A stretch of DNA of 64,000 nt from Leptospiraceae bacterium (GCA_016711485.1 JADJSX010000023.1:372001-436000), one strand, 5' to 3'; positions 30,077 to 40,266 are shown, counted from the first letter of the stretch. Notes: generated from the sequence alone by a model not told the origin. Translations and numbers: made by a program.

Positions 30077-31192
30077 TTAAAACTCAACTTTAAATCCAAA
30101 CTCAATCTGCGGAGAAACTGATGTGGTTAAATAGGAATTTACCGCAGGAGTGACCTGGAACTTTGTATAGAGTTGAGAATTCAATTCACCATTTGCAGTT
30201 TTAACGGAGGTTTTCCAAAGAAGAGCATCTAAAATATTGAGGCAGTAGATGGATGTTATAACAGCAAAAGCCTGACGAGTTTGTATGGCACTAGCCTCTG
30301 CTTTTAGAAATTGTGATTCACTGGACATTAGACCATAGAGGGTACCACTTGGAATTCTTGTCTGTTGGAAAAAAACCGCCATCAAGAGAAACTCGTCGTA
30401 ATTTTTTTTTTCTGAGTGAAAATTGTTTAAACTTGCTTTATAATAACCTATACTAGCAATGAGCGCCAAATCTAATATAACCGCAGAAGCAATCTGATCT
30501 TTTTTCACCTGTCCCCAGCCCGGAAGGATCATAGACATACCAGCCGCTTTCCAATAGGGGTAACTGGAATGTAAGGCGAAAGCATTGTCCTCTTCTAATA
30601 TATAAAAATCCTTTATAGCAAGTGTTTTATTTCTAGGATTTTCCAAGGTTAAATTGTAATTACCCGCTATTGCTTCTTTATTATCTAGAACTAGTTCGAA
30701 AATTCCATCGTTCAATTTTATACTTGTGATTTTAACTTTGCCTGTTTTATTTGTTAGGGTTAGTTTTGTGTACTTAGAAAAATGATTTCCCTTTATATGA
30801 ATGGTTTTTTCTAAAATCTTCTTTGTGCATACGATAGTCTTCTCACTTGTAATCTCTGGAGCAAAAGACTTCGCAACAGTAAAATTAATCCATTCAGATT
30901 GAGTTGCCAGTTTGTTGAATTTATTATAACCACCAATGCGATGAGAATAATTTCCTGGTTCTAAATTTAAGTTATAAGAAGTTTGATTTACTTCTTCTTT
31001 TAAAATGATTTCTTTGTTTTCATTTCGAACTTCTAATTGGTATTTGATCGCATTTGGAATTGGATCCCAAAGAAGCATGGAATTTTCTTTCTCTAATTTC
31101 TCCTGTGAAAAAATCGTAGAAGAAAAATAAAAAAGGAAAAATATTCCGAGTAATACACTATTCAACATATATTTTTTCAGGGGTTTTAACAT
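30077..31192 (-). CDS. Envelope protein with fibronectin-like and DUF5683-like regions
   Basis: A 371-residue exported protein; the hydrophobic N-terminus (residues about 9-28) ends near STIFSQ. Residues about 40-110 resemble a fibronectin type III-like module (LLWDPIPNAIKYQLEVRNEN), followed by an Ig/IPT-like region. A C-terminal half with short hydrophobic segments contains PYWKAAGMSMILPGWGQVKK, similar to DUF5683 proteins of Bacteroidetes and spirochaetes. Function is unknown. Its start lies 35 bases inside the FecR-type gene, so it is the last member of the cyclase/FecR operon. Confidence 0.7.
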   Translation of the reverse strand: MLKPLKKYMLNSVLLGIFFLFYFSSTIFSQEKLEKENSMLLWDPIPNAIKYQLEVRNENKEIILKEEVNQTSYNLNLEPGNYSHRIGGYNKFNKLATQSEWINFTVAKSFAPEITSEKTIVCTKKILEKTIHIKGNHFSKYTKLTLTNKTGKVKITSIKLNDGIFELVLDNKEAIAGNYNLTLENPRNKTLAIKDFYILEEDNAFALHSSYPYWKAAGMSMILPGWGQVKKDQIASAVILDLALIASIGYYKASLNNFHSEKKNYDEFLLMAVFFQQTRIPSGTLYGLMSSESQFLKAEASAIQTRQAFAVITSIYCLNILDALLWKTSVKTANGELNSQLYTKFQVTPAVNSYLTTSVSPQIEFGFKVEF

Positions 31193-33287
31193 TCGGTTTA
31201 GAAAGTTTTTTGGATAAGTAGATACTAAAGGGGATAATCACCTTTTTCCCTAGCTGGCTATTTCCCTCCCGCTCAAATACTTCCTGTAAAGACCATAGAA
31301 ACTCACCTTCGTCCAGTTGGGCTAAGTCTTTAAATAAGAATGTATTGTTCTTGGTCTTTGCTTTTACAAGTAAAGTTTGCTGATAAGAATTTCCTTTATA
31401 AAATTCAAAAATATAACTATCTACTTTTGGATTGTTCTCCCAGCTAAACGTGAGAGAATCAATAGGAGACATATCCACAGGTTGGTTTTTTGTGGGGTAA
31501 ATGGGTATTAGCTCTCTAACATCTTCCATAAGAAAAGAAAATACTTCACTTCTGGAAAGAATTGTATCTCCTTCTAGAATCGAAACTCTCCAGAAATAAA
31601 TTCCTTCTTTGGAAAAGGAATGAGACCAGGAATATTCCGCGGTATCTGCACTTTGAATGATATTCGAAAATTCTATAGAATTAGAGACTTCTACTAAAAA
31701 ATTTGTTTTATAGGGAGATTTTTTCCATTGTAGAGTGACTGGATTTTTTTTTATGTCAAGAGTAGAATTATTTTTAGGGGCTAATAACACTAATACTTGA
31801 TTTTCTTTTATTGAAAAATTTCTGATTTCTGAATAGGAGGTTTTTCTTCCATCTTTTGTAAAGCCGATAGCTCTCCAATAATACTTTCCAATTTCTAAAT
31901 TTCTTTTCAGTTTAATTTGATTGGAGTTACTTTTTTGTTCGAATATAAGATTTTTAAAGTTCGACTGGGATGAAACTTGAAACGTATACGTTGTCACTTC
32001 CGTTGTGTCCTTTACTTGAAATAGGAAACCTGTTTTTGAAAAAAGAACACTATTTAATTCTTGTTCGTTTTCGGGGCTAACAAGAATTGGCGCATCTAAT
32101 TCCTGTTTCTTTTCCAGTGAAAAGTAAATAGACTCTGATTTTTGTTGTTTAAAATCATTTGTTATAGGCTCAGCTATAACTCTAGCATAGTACGTTCCTG
32201 CCGCTAAATTATCTAAACGAATAAAAGTTTGCGATGTGGGTAGGGATTTAATAATTTCTGTAAATCCAGAATTTTTACTGATTTCTAGTTTATAATTTTT
32301 AGCAAGACTTACGCGTTTCCAATTAAAGGGGATAATGGGCGTAACACTCGAAAAAGAAAAAACTTGGTTGTTCTTGGGAGAAAGTATCTCAGGCGGAGAA
32401 TTTTGGTGGAGAGTAAGTTTCCGGAAATTGCTAAATTCTCTTTCGGTTTTGTTATTTGTATTTTTTTCAGAAGAAATTCTCCAGTAATATGTGCCCGGTA
32501 ATAAAGAAGCAGTCAAAGAATTATTTTCTATATTAAAAACTTTATACACCTTTTTAAAAACTGAGTCGTATGCGATTTCTAGTCTCAATTGATTTGCATT
32601 TCTTGTAGACCAACTAAACGTAACGGGAATTGTTTCTGTTTGTTCAGAAATAATTTTTGCATCTTCTGGACTTAGTAAATTTAGATTTATCTCCGAGACT
32701 GAAATTTCTTTTCCATTGAAATTGGCTGATTCATTTTCCTTTATTTCTTTTTCTTGGCCGTTACTCGAAAATATTGCAGAGCCTTTATTCACTTGAACGG
32801 CTAATTCGTCTTTGCCTTTCTTTTCTAAAACAATGTCAGAGTCTTTGACTTCCACTGTATTGTTGCCGGATTTAATTTTAAGTGAAATCTCAGAAGATGA
32901 CCCATCTGATTTTTTGGATAAGGACATAGAACCGTAGGCAAAATTTAGATTAATTTCGTTATCCGTTATATCTACATAGATCATACTATTTTCATTGATG
33001 CTGATTTTTGTTTTATCTGTTAAAGTAAGAACAGCATCCGAAAATTCTCCAGAGCGAATTGTATCTCTATTTCGAATGAGTAGTCCTGAGTCAATTTTTT
33101 CCCAGATAGAGTCTGCGTCATACTTGCGCTCAATATTTTTATTTTTGAAAGTCAGTGTTCCGACAATCGCATTATCATTTCCACTCGCACCTGTATGAAT
33201 GTTTTCGTATAGAAAATAAGATGAAATAAAAATGATTAGAAGTAGTAATAGAATTACTAAATAGGATCTGTCTTTTTTAGTTTTCAT
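31158..33287 (-). CDS. FecR-domain protein with fibronectin-like repeats
   Basis: A 709-residue protein with one N-terminal membrane segment (residues about 8-27). A FecR-like domain at about 45-200 includes SGLLIRNRDTIRSGEFSDAV, LTDKTKISINENSMIYVDI and QVNKGSAIFSS. About five fibronectin-type modules follow, marked by repeated phrases such as LLPGTYYWRISSE, LEIGKYYWRAIGF and GIYFWRVSIL. FecR domains elsewhere transmit envelope signals to sigma factors, but no sigma gene is present here. It lies 2 bases downstream of the cyclase gene and overlaps the next gene by 35 bases. Confidence 0.75.
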   Translation of the reverse strand: MKTKKDRSYLVILLLLLIIFISSYFLYENIHTGASGNDNAIVGTLTFKNKNIERKYDADSIWEKIDSGLLIRNRDTIRSGEFSDAVLTLTDKTKISINENSMIYVDITDNEINLNFAYGSMSLSKKSDGSSSEISLKIKSGNNTVEVKDSDIVLEKKGKDELAVQVNKGSAIFSSNGQEKEIKENESANFNGKEISVSEINLNLLSPEDAKIISEQTETIPVTFSWSTRNANQLRLEIAYDSVFKKVYKVFNIENNSLTASLLPGTYYWRISSEKNTNNKTEREFSNFRKLTLHQNSPPEILSPKNNQVFSFSSVTPIIPFNWKRVSLAKNYKLEISKNSGFTEIIKSLPTSQTFIRLDNLAAGTYYARVIAEPITNDFKQQKSESIYFSLEKKQELDAPILVSPENEQELNSVLFSKTGFLFQVKDTTEVTTYTFQVSSQSNFKNLIFEQKSNSNQIKLKRNLEIGKYYWRAIGFTKDGRKTSYSEIRNFSIKENQVLVLLAPKNNSTLDIKKNPVTLQWKKSPYKTNFLVEVSNSIEFSNIIQSADTAEYSWSHSFSKEGIYFWRVSILEGDTILSRSEVFSFLMEDVRELIPIYPTKNQPVDMSPIDSLTFSWENNPKVDSYIFEFYKGNSYQQTLLVKAKTKNNTFLFKDLAQLDEGEFLWSLQEVFEREGNSQLGKKVIIPFSIYLSKKLSKPNVKTPEKIYVE

Positions 33288-33289
33288 TT

Positions 33290-35431
33290 CTATTTATGTT
33301 TACGTGTAAATACACCGTCCCAATTGCCAGCAATCGGGCTAATCAAATAATAATTACACCTATCAATGAGTAACTCGGCAGCTTTGTCGGGTTTATTTCT
33401 AACCTTCACAGATTCTTGAAATTTTTTAATGGCAGGAGTCCAATTCATTCCCAAATAAAGTAAAAATGCCTCTTCGTATATTTTGGTGGATTCATTAATG
33501 GATTCGGAAATATCCGATTTTTTAGATATTAGTTCGTAAAGTTTAACAGGCTCTGATTTCCCTTTTACTCGCACTCGATCTAGTTCTCTCGTAAACATTT
33601 CAGATTCAATTTCTTTTTTAACAGATTCGGAAATGAGAATATTTACACCGTAGTCTTTAGCCGCAGCTTCAAGACGCGCCGCCAAATTAACAGTATCCCC
33701 CATCATAGTGTACGAGCCCATTGCATCCGTTCCCATGAATCCAACTTTAGCAAGACCGGTATTGATTCCAATTCGGATATCCATTACTTGAGCGTCTTTT
33801 GTGTATAGATTATTTTTTGTCCAATGTTCTCTTAGTTCTTGGAGTTTCTGTATCATCTCAAGAGAGGCACGGGAAGCTTTCAAATAATGTTCTCCAATAT
33901 CCAATGGTGCGCCAAATATTCCTACAATCGCATCCCCGATATATTTATCTAAAACTCCACCGTGATTTTTTAAAATCAAAGTCATTGCAGAAAGATATTC
34001 ATTGAGCAGAGAGGCTAATTGCACAGACGTTAGTTGCTCACTGATCGAAGAAAAATTAGCGACATCCGAAAAAAAGGCAGTTATTAATTTTTCATCGCCT
34101 CGTTTGAGTGCGGCTAAGTCTTTCATACCCTCAGAGACCACAACCGGATCAATCATACTTCCTAACATACTTTTTACTTTTTCTCGTTCTTCTAGACCTT
34201 GCGCCATTGTTTGGAAATAATCAGTCAATACTCCGACTTCATCGTTTGTTGTGCGTTTAATATTTAATTGGAAAATTCCTTTTGAAATATTGATTGTTTC
34301 TCCGAGGAGTTTTATTAGTGGAGTAGAAATAGTTTTTGCAAATAGGAAAACAACGATAAGCGAAATACAAAGAGCAATAATCATGATGTAAATATTTCTA
34401 GCTTGGATTTGGTATACCGGCTTAAACGCATTATCCTCTTCTACCACAGAAATAATTCCTGCATTCGCAAAACCTAATTTTTTAAAAGAACCAAGATACC
34501 TCTTTCCATCATTGTCCTGAAAAGATTCCAAACTATTATTCGCTTGGCTTGTTATCATTGAGCGAACAATCGGACTATCCATTAAGTTTTTTCCAGAAAA
34601 AACCAAGCTCATATCAGGATGGGCTAACACAGCTCCATCTTCATTGACCATATAAGTAGTATTCATTCCTGACTTTTTAAATGCTTCTAATATCATTTCC
34701 GATTTCAAAAGAATGATAATGATAAATTCTGAACTTCCTCCCTCTTCCATAGGAATACTAATCGCCATCGATGCCTCTTGAGAGCCTTGACTGGTATTAG
34801 AAATAGTCGGAACTCCATCAAATGATTTTGAAAAATAGGTTAGATTATTTTTTATTGGAAGAGCTATATCTCCCTCAGTGAGGGAATATTTCTGTAAGAA
34901 TTTTTCATTGTAAATACTATCTACCACTTCTACACCAGATTCGGATTTTTTATACACTCCTAAATAGATAAAGCTATTGTCATTATTGAAGTATTGATCT
35001 ATAAAAAATTTCTTTTGATCGTTTGTGTTAAATTTTTGTTTTAAGGCTAATAACGTTTTACCCTTATTTATCTCTGTAACTAAATCGGAAAAAACTTTTG
35101 CGTTTACGATACGTACGATCTCTAAGTTGTTCTCTTGAATACGTTTGGTATTATCATCTTTAAAAAAATATGTGGCGAGAGCGATCATCACAGATAGAGC
35201 AATCGTGATAACTAAGGAGATAACAAGCATTAGCTTGAATTGAAGAGAATACTTTGCAATTACGGTTTGTTTTTCGGAAGTAGTGGAAGTATTTGATTTG
35301 GAAGCAAACTTTTCTGGTGCTATAGGTCTAGTTTTATTAATAACATTACGTATATCCAGAGCAGGAATATTTTCTCTCGTGTAATCTGGGGAGAGTGTAA
35401 TGCGATTGGATTTTATGTTTTCTTGCTTCAT
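33290..35431 (-). CDS. Membrane-bound adenylate/guanylate cyclase with a sensor domain
   Basis: A 713-residue class III nucleotide cyclase receptor. Layout: cytoplasmic tail, TM helix at about 66-90, a Cache-like extracytoplasmic sensor (about 95-345), TM helix at about 350-372, a HAMP domain, and a cyclase domain (about 445-625) with TAFFSDVANFSSIS (metal-binding Asp), YIGDAIVGIFGAP and MGDTVNLAARLEA. A short helical C-terminal region follows. It should make cAMP or cGMP in response to an envelope signal. It is the first gene of a three-gene minus-strand operon with FecR-type and fibronectin-type envelope proteins. Confidence 0.92.
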   Translation of the reverse strand: MKQENIKSNRITLSPDYTRENIPALDIRNVINKTRPIAPEKFASKSNTSTTSEKQTVIAKYSLQFKLMLVISLVITIALSVMIALATYFFKDDNTKRIQENNLEIVRIVNAKVFSDLVTEINKGKTLLALKQKFNTNDQKKFFIDQYFNNDNSFIYLGVYKKSESGVEVVDSIYNEKFLQKYSLTEGDIALPIKNNLTYFSKSFDGVPTISNTSQGSQEASMAISIPMEEGGSSEFIIIILLKSEMILEAFKKSGMNTTYMVNEDGAVLAHPDMSLVFSGKNLMDSPIVRSMITSQANNSLESFQDNDGKRYLGSFKKLGFANAGIISVVEEDNAFKPVYQIQARNIYIMIIALCISLIVVFLFAKTISTPLIKLLGETINISKGIFQLNIKRTTNDEVGVLTDYFQTMAQGLEEREKVKSMLGSMIDPVVVSEGMKDLAALKRGDEKLITAFFSDVANFSSISEQLTSVQLASLLNEYLSAMTLILKNHGGVLDKYIGDAIVGIFGAPLDIGEHYLKASRASLEMIQKLQELREHWTKNNLYTKDAQVMDIRIGINTGLAKVGFMGTDAMGSYTMMGDTVNLAARLEAAAKDYGVNILISESVKKEIESEMFTRELDRVRVKGKSEPVKLYELISKKSDISESINESTKIYEEAFLLYLGMNWTPAIKKFQESVKVRNKPDKAAELLIDRCNYYLISPIAGNWDGVFTRKHK

Positions 35432-35505
35432 TAGAATGTACTTTGAAATTGGCAGTAAAGTAATTATTTATTAGAGCTTGTCAAGTATAATTATATTCGT
35501 TTTCA

Positions 35506-35690
35506 GTAACGTGAACTCGATGTAAGGAATTTAAACTATTTGATAATACTTTAAAGCTGTCATTCCCGAGTTCTTTTGTCGGGAATCTCAACTTCTATAG
35601 ATCCCCGATATCGCTTGGCGGCTGTGGCGATAGCGGGTGGAATTTCGGGGATGACAGGAATAACAGTTTATTACACCGAACTCACGTTAC
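35506..35690. mobile_element. MITE-like inverted-repeat element (185 bp)
   Basis: Outer inverted repeats at 35506-35525 and 35671-35690 (GTAACGTGA, two variable bases, TCG, one variable base, TGTAA; 17 of 20 matching) enclose a nested pair at 35557-35570 and 35644-35657 (CTGTCATTCCCGAG and its near complement). Similar single ends occur at 30050-30067 and 48400-48418. The right end supplies the TAA stop of the Ig/NHL lipoprotein gene. It occupies the whole gap between two minus-strand genes. Confidence 0.65.
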
Positions 35691-38600
35691 TCTATTTTCC
35701 TAATTTTGTTATTTAGGTAATCAGCAACAAATAGTCTAGTTCCATCGGATACGATTCCTTGTGGGTCATCAAATTCGGCGGTTGCGGCTGAACCATCAGC
35801 ATCGAATAGGGTTTGGGAATTTGAACCTGCAAGAGTTGTGACCACACCAGTAGCAATCACGATTTTTCGAATTACATCATTGCCTGCGTCGGAAACATAT
35901 AAATTTGTCCCATCCGTCGTAATTCCCTCCGGGGCGTTAAATCTTGCGGCAGTTCCAGTTGCATTTACAAATCCTGGAGTTGTGGCTCCCGCAATAGTTG
36001 TAACAACTCCTGTAGCAATTACTATTTTTCGAATTGCATTATTGCCCTCGTCCCCAATGTAAAGATTGGGTCCATCAGTAGTAATTCCAAAAGGAAGATT
36101 AAATCTGGCAGCAGTCCCAGTTGCATTTGTTAAACCGGCAGTAGCAGCACCTGCGAGAGTGGTTACTACACCAGTTGAGATTACAACCTTTCTAATTGCA
36201 TTATTGCTGTAGTCGGCTACATATAGATTATCTCCAGCTACTGTGATTCCGTACGGAGAGTCAAATTTGGCAGAAGTTCCGGTTGCATTTACAAATCCAA
36301 GCACACCCATCGTTCCCGCAAGAGTTGTCACGGTTGCTGTTGCTATATCAATTTTGCGAATGACACAATTAAAGCTATCTGAGACGTAAAGGAATGTTCC
36401 ATCCGTTGTGATTCCGCCGGGTTTATTAAAGCGGGCAGCAGTTCCTACTCCATTTGCAGTTCCGGATACACCTGTAGCCGAGCCTGCCAAAAGAGAAACT
36501 GCTCCAGTCCCCATATTGATTTTACGAATCTGGTGATTAAGCCAATCTGCCACATACAAATTATTTCTATCTGTAGTAACTCCAAAAGGAGCATTGAATC
36601 TTGCCGCGTTTCCAATTCCATTCGTAGTTCCAGATGTCCAAGAGCCCTGTGCTGGTCCATAAGGTGTTGAAACTGTCCCGGTTAAAGTAAGAGGTGTACC
36701 TTGAACCTGACCTCCTAAAAGGCAACTAGCAGGAGTTCCCGATCCACCATAGTAGATACAAAGATCTTGGACGGTAATGTTGATTGCAGCTGTAGTACTA
36801 CCTGATACGTTACTGGCAGTAATCGTATGTGCTGTCGAAGCTTGTGTTACACTGGATGCTCCGCTAATGGCGCAGGTTGAGGCATTTATGCTGAGTCCAG
36901 TTGGTAGCGCGGGACTTGCTGTGCAACTGGTTACCGTTCCGGTCACAGTAGGCGAGTTTGTTATAATCGTAAGTGTCTGACCATAAATATAAGGACTTCC
37001 TGTATAGGATAACCCGGTTGGAGCGGGAATATTTACTGTAATATTGATGACCGCCGTTGTACTTCCGAATGCATTGGTCGCTGTAATCGTGTGATTGGTC
37101 GCAACTTGGGTGACTGTCGGAGTTCCACTGATGGCGCAGGTTGTGTTGTTGATACTTAGTCCTGCGGGTAGAGCAGGGCTTGCCGAGCAGCTTGTAACTG
37201 TTCCCGTAACCGTCGGTGTAGTTGTAGTTATAGTAGTATTTTGGATATAGGTATAAGGACTTCCTGTATAGGTTAAAGCCGAAGGTGCCCCGGCGTTTAC
37301 TGTGATATTGATTCCTGCAGTAGTATTTCCAAAAGCATTGGAAGCCGTAATTGTATAGGCAGTTGCGCCTTGAGTTGCTGTAGGAGTTCCACTAATCGCA
37401 CAGGTTGTATTGTTTATACTTAAACCAGCAGGTAGAGCAGGGCTAGCCGTGCAACTTGTAACAGTCCCCGTAACGGTTGGGGTATTGGTGGTAATGGCAG
37501 AGTTTTGGGTATAGGTATAGGGACTTCCTGTGTAGGTTAATGCAGACGGAGGAGCTAGATTTACAGTGATATTGATTCCTGCTGTAGTGCTTCCAAAAGC
37601 ATTGGAGGCAGTAATGGTATAGGCAGTTGCCCCTTGTGTGATTGTAGGAACTCCACTGATGGCACAAGTTGTATTATTGATGCTTAGCCCAGTTGGTAAA
37701 GCGGGAGATGCCGTACAGCTTGTAACAGTCCCCGTAACGGTTGGTGTATTTGTAGAAATCGCAACATTTTGAGTGTAAGTGTAAGGGCTTCCTGTATAGG
37801 TCAGAGCAGAAGGCGGTGCGATATTGATGATAATATCAATCGTTGCGGTTGTATTGCCAAATGCGTTGGATGCGGTGATTGTATAAGTTATCGTTGTTTG
37901 GGCAGTTGTTGGAGTTCCTGTGATAGAACAAGTTGTATTATTTATCACTAACCCAGTTGGGAGTGCGGGAGAAGCTGAACAACTTGTAACTGTTCCCGTA
38001 ATAGTCGGGGTATTTGCAGAAATGGCAGCATTTTCCGTGTAGGTGTAGGAACTCCCAGAATAGGTTAATGCAGATGGTGGTGCAATATTTACTGTGATAC
38101 TGATAGATGCAGTTGTATTTCCAAACGCATTTGCTGCAGTTATGGTATAGGCTGTCGTAGCTTGTGTGCTTGTAGGAGTTCCACTAATCGCGCAGGTTGT
38201 ATTATGAATGCTTAGACCAGTTGGTAAAGCTGGACTTGCAGAGCAACTTGTAACCGTTCCCGTCACTGTTGGAGTGCTCGTCGCTATCGCTGCATTTTGT
38301 GTGTAAACGTATGGACTTCCTGTATAGGTCAGAGCAGAGGGAGGTGCTATATTGATCGTAATTGAAATCGAGGCAGTTGTATTGCCAGAAATATTGCTGG
38401 CTGTGATGGTGTAAACAGTCGCAGTCTGGGTGGTTGTAGGAGTTCCACTAATAGCACAGGTTGTATTATTGATGCTTAATCCAGCCGGTAAAGCTGGGGA
38501 AGCAGAGCAACTTGTAACGGTTCCTGTAAACGTCGGTGTATTGGTTGTAATGGCTGCATTTTGTGTATAGGAGTATGGATTTCCTATATACGATAAAGCG

Positions 38601-40048
38601 GTTGGAGCCGGAATATTGACTGTGATATTGACGACCGCAGTTGTGCTTCCGAATGCATTTGTCGCCGTGATGGTATGAGCAGTAGATCCTTGTGTGACTG
38701 TAGGAGTTCCGCTGATCGCACAGGTTGTATTATTTAAACTGAGTCCAGTAGGAAGGGCAGGGGCGGCAGAGCAACTGGTTACAGTCCCAGAAACCGTTGG
38801 AGTAGCAGTAGTAATAGCCAGATTTTGCGTATAAGTATAAGGGCTTCCCGAATAGACTAAAGAAGACGGTGGAGCTATATTCACTGTTATATTGATTGAG
38901 GCTGTTGTACTTCCGAAAGCATTGGAAGCGGTAATTGTATGAGCCGTTGCAGTTTGGGTGGTTGTAGGAGTTCCACTGATGGCACAAGTTGTATTGTTGA
39001 TCGCGAGCCCAGCCGGTAGAACGGGAGAAGCAGTGCAACTTGTCACAGATCCAGTAATGGTTGGAGTATTGGTCGTAATAGCCAGATTTTGCGTGTAAGT
39101 ATAAGGACTACCTGTATAGGTCAAAGCGGAAGGTGGGGCTAGATTTACTGTGATACTGAATGATGTTGATGTATTTCCAAATGCATTTGCCGCTGTGATC
39201 GTATAAACAGTTGCAGCTTGAGTTGCTGTAGGAGTTCCGCTGATGGTACAGGTTGTATTATTTATAACTAGTCCGGTTGGTAAAGCCGGTGCAGAGGAGC
39301 AGCTAGTCACTGTTCCTGTAAAGGTAGGCGTATTCGTTGGAATCGCAATATTTTGGGTATAGGTAAACGGACTTCCTGTATAAGCTAACGCAGAGGGAGG
39401 AGCACTTTGTATGGCAATACTGATTGTTGTTGATGTGGAACCGATTGCATTGGTAGCGGTGATTGTATAAACTGTTGCACCCTGTATCATTGTAGGAGTT
39501 CCGGTTATTGCGCAGGTTGTATTATTGATACTTAATCCAGTTGGGAGTGCCGGTGCCGAAGAACAGCTTGTGACCGTTCCAGTAACGGTTGGAGTATTGG
39601 CAACTATGGCTGCGTTTTGTGTATAGGTGTAGGGGCTTCCTATATAGGCTAAAGCAGACGGTGCCACCGTAACAACGGGACTCGCAATACAATCAATGCT
39701 TACATTATTTACGTCGGCGGTTACAATTCCACTCGATTGCAAAACAGAACAAGTCTGGCTAAGCGGTTGCGTTAGTATGGAAATGTTATAACTTTCATTC
39801 GCTTCAAATTTTCTTGGGAAAACAAAACTTCCACTTGCGGTGATAGATAAATCTTCACTGCCATTATTTTGGATAACAAGTCCAGAGCCGGTTAATCCGG
39901 TAACCGTCCCACCTAAGTTATAGGGAGAACTGTCGTTTACCAAGCCAATGAGGAACGCTTCTACGGGACTCCTGGAAATCTTGGGGTCACCACAGCCAAT
40001 CAAAGAGAATAGAAATACAAAGGCAGCAATCTTTTTAGAAAAAATCAT
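35687..40048 (-). CDS. Lipoprotein with 11 Ig-like repeats and an NHL beta-propeller
   Basis: A secreted lipoprotein of about 1453 residues. The start at 40048 (MIFSKKIAAFVFLFSLIGC) is preferred because it gives a proper signal peptide with lipobox SLIGC and is preceded by an AG-rich ribosome site. An in-frame ATG at 40084 would add 12 residues that fit neither. Eleven ~84-residue putative Ig-like repeats follow, each beginning like PPSALTYTGSPYTYTQ and carrying two cysteines (TSCSASPALP and NNTTCAISGTP), which could form one disulphide per repeat. The last ~340 residues contain six NHL units (GITTDGTNLYVSDAGN, then IRKI). A surface binding or recognition role is likely. The stop codon lies in an inserted repeat. 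Confidence 0.85.
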   Translation of the reverse strand: MIFSKKIAAFVFLFSLIGCGDPKISRSPVEAFLIGLVNDSSPYNLGGTVTGLTGSGLVIQNNGSEDLSITASGSFVFPRKFEANESYNISILTQPLSQTCSVLQSSGIVTADVNNVSIDCIASPVVTVAPSALAYIGSPYTYTQNAAIVANTPTVTGTVTSCSSAPALPTGLSINNTTCAITGTPTMIQGATVYTITATNAIGSTSTTISIAIQSAPPSALAYTGSPFTYTQNIAIPTNTPTFTGTVTSCSSAPALPTGLVINNTTCTISGTPTATQAATVYTITAANAFGNTSTSFSITVNLAPPSALTYTGSPYTYTQNLAITTNTPTITGSVTSCTASPVLPAGLAINNTTCAISGTPTTTQTATAHTITASNAFGSTTASINITVNIAPPSSLVYSGSPYTYTQNLAITTATPTVSGTVTSCSAAPALPTGLSLNNTTCAISGTPTVTQGSTAHTITATNAFGSTTAVVNITVNIPAPTALSYIGNPYSYTQNAAITTNTPTFTGTVTSCSASPALPAGLSINNTTCAISGTPTTTQTATVYTITASNISGNTTASISITINIAPPSALTYTGSPYVYTQNAAIATSTPTVTGTVTSCSASPALPTGLSIHNTTCAISGTPTSTQATTAYTITAANAFGNTTASISITVNIAPPSALTYSGSSYTYTENAAISANTPTITGTVTSCSASPALPTGLVINNTTCSITGTPTTAQTTITYTITASNAFGNTTATIDIIINIAPPSALTYTGSPYTYTQNVAISTNTPTVTGTVTSCTASPALPTGLSINNTTCAISGVPTITQGATAYTITASNAFGSTTAGINITVNLAPPSALTYTGSPYTYTQNSAITTNTPTVTGTVTSCTASPALPAGLSINNTTCAISGTPTATQGATAYTITASNAFGNTTAGINITVNAGAPSALTYTGSPYTYIQNTTITTTTPTVTGTVTSCSASPALPAGLSINNTTCAISGTPTVTQVATNHTITATNAFGSTTAVINITVNIPAPTGLSYTGSPYIYGQTLTIITNSPTVTGTVTSCTASPALPTGLSINASTCAISGASSVTQASTAHTITASNVSGSTTAAINITVQDLCIYYGGSGTPASCLLGGQVQGTPLTLTGTVSTPYGPAQGSWTSGTTNGIGNAARFNAPFGVTTDRNNLYVADWLNHQIRKINMGTGAVSLLAGSATGVSGTANGVGTAARFNKPGGITTDGTFLYVSDSFNCVIRKIDIATATVTTLAGTMGVLGFVNATGTSAKFDSPYGITVAGDNLYVADYSNNAIRKVVISTGVVTTLAGAATAGLTNATGTAARFNLPFGITTDGPNLYIGDEGNNAIRKIVIATGVVTTIAGATTPGFVNATGTAARFNAPEGITTDGTNLYVSDAGNDVIRKIVIATGVVTTLAGSNSQTLFDADGSAATAEFDDPQGIVSDGTRLFVADYLNNKIRKIE

Positions 40049-40234
40049 CCTATTCCCCCTTTTTCCTATTGTAATAGATAACAAGCATCTTTTACTTTCT
40101 TTTCAATCACGATATTGCAATACTCTTATACAATGTAAAGTGATTCTTTATAAGGGTTCAAGGGACTAAAAGAAAAAAACAGCCAATAACCACTTATTCA
40201 AATACCTAAATCGAATCTAGAAGCTATGTTAAAA

Positions 40235-40266
40235 GACTCTTCGAGCCAAATTTGGCTCGAAGAGTC
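40235..40266. repeat. Perfect 32-bp palindrome
   Basis: The sequence from GACTCTTCGAGCCAAA to its exact complement has no loop or mismatch. It lies between the start of the Ig/NHL gene and the IS1182-type element, in a ~330-base stretch (40049-40378) with no gene. It could form a cruciform or terminate transcription, but no T-run follows. Confidence 0.85.

Noticed and set aside
36777..39038. Open frames on the plus strand and in other frames across the Ig-like repeat gene
   Set aside because: They recur with the repeat period and follow the coding strand's composition, so they are shadows.
35840..39660. Regular ~250-base repeats as a CRISPR array
   Set aside because: The unit is far too long, has no conserved spacer structure, and is coding throughout as Ig-like domains.
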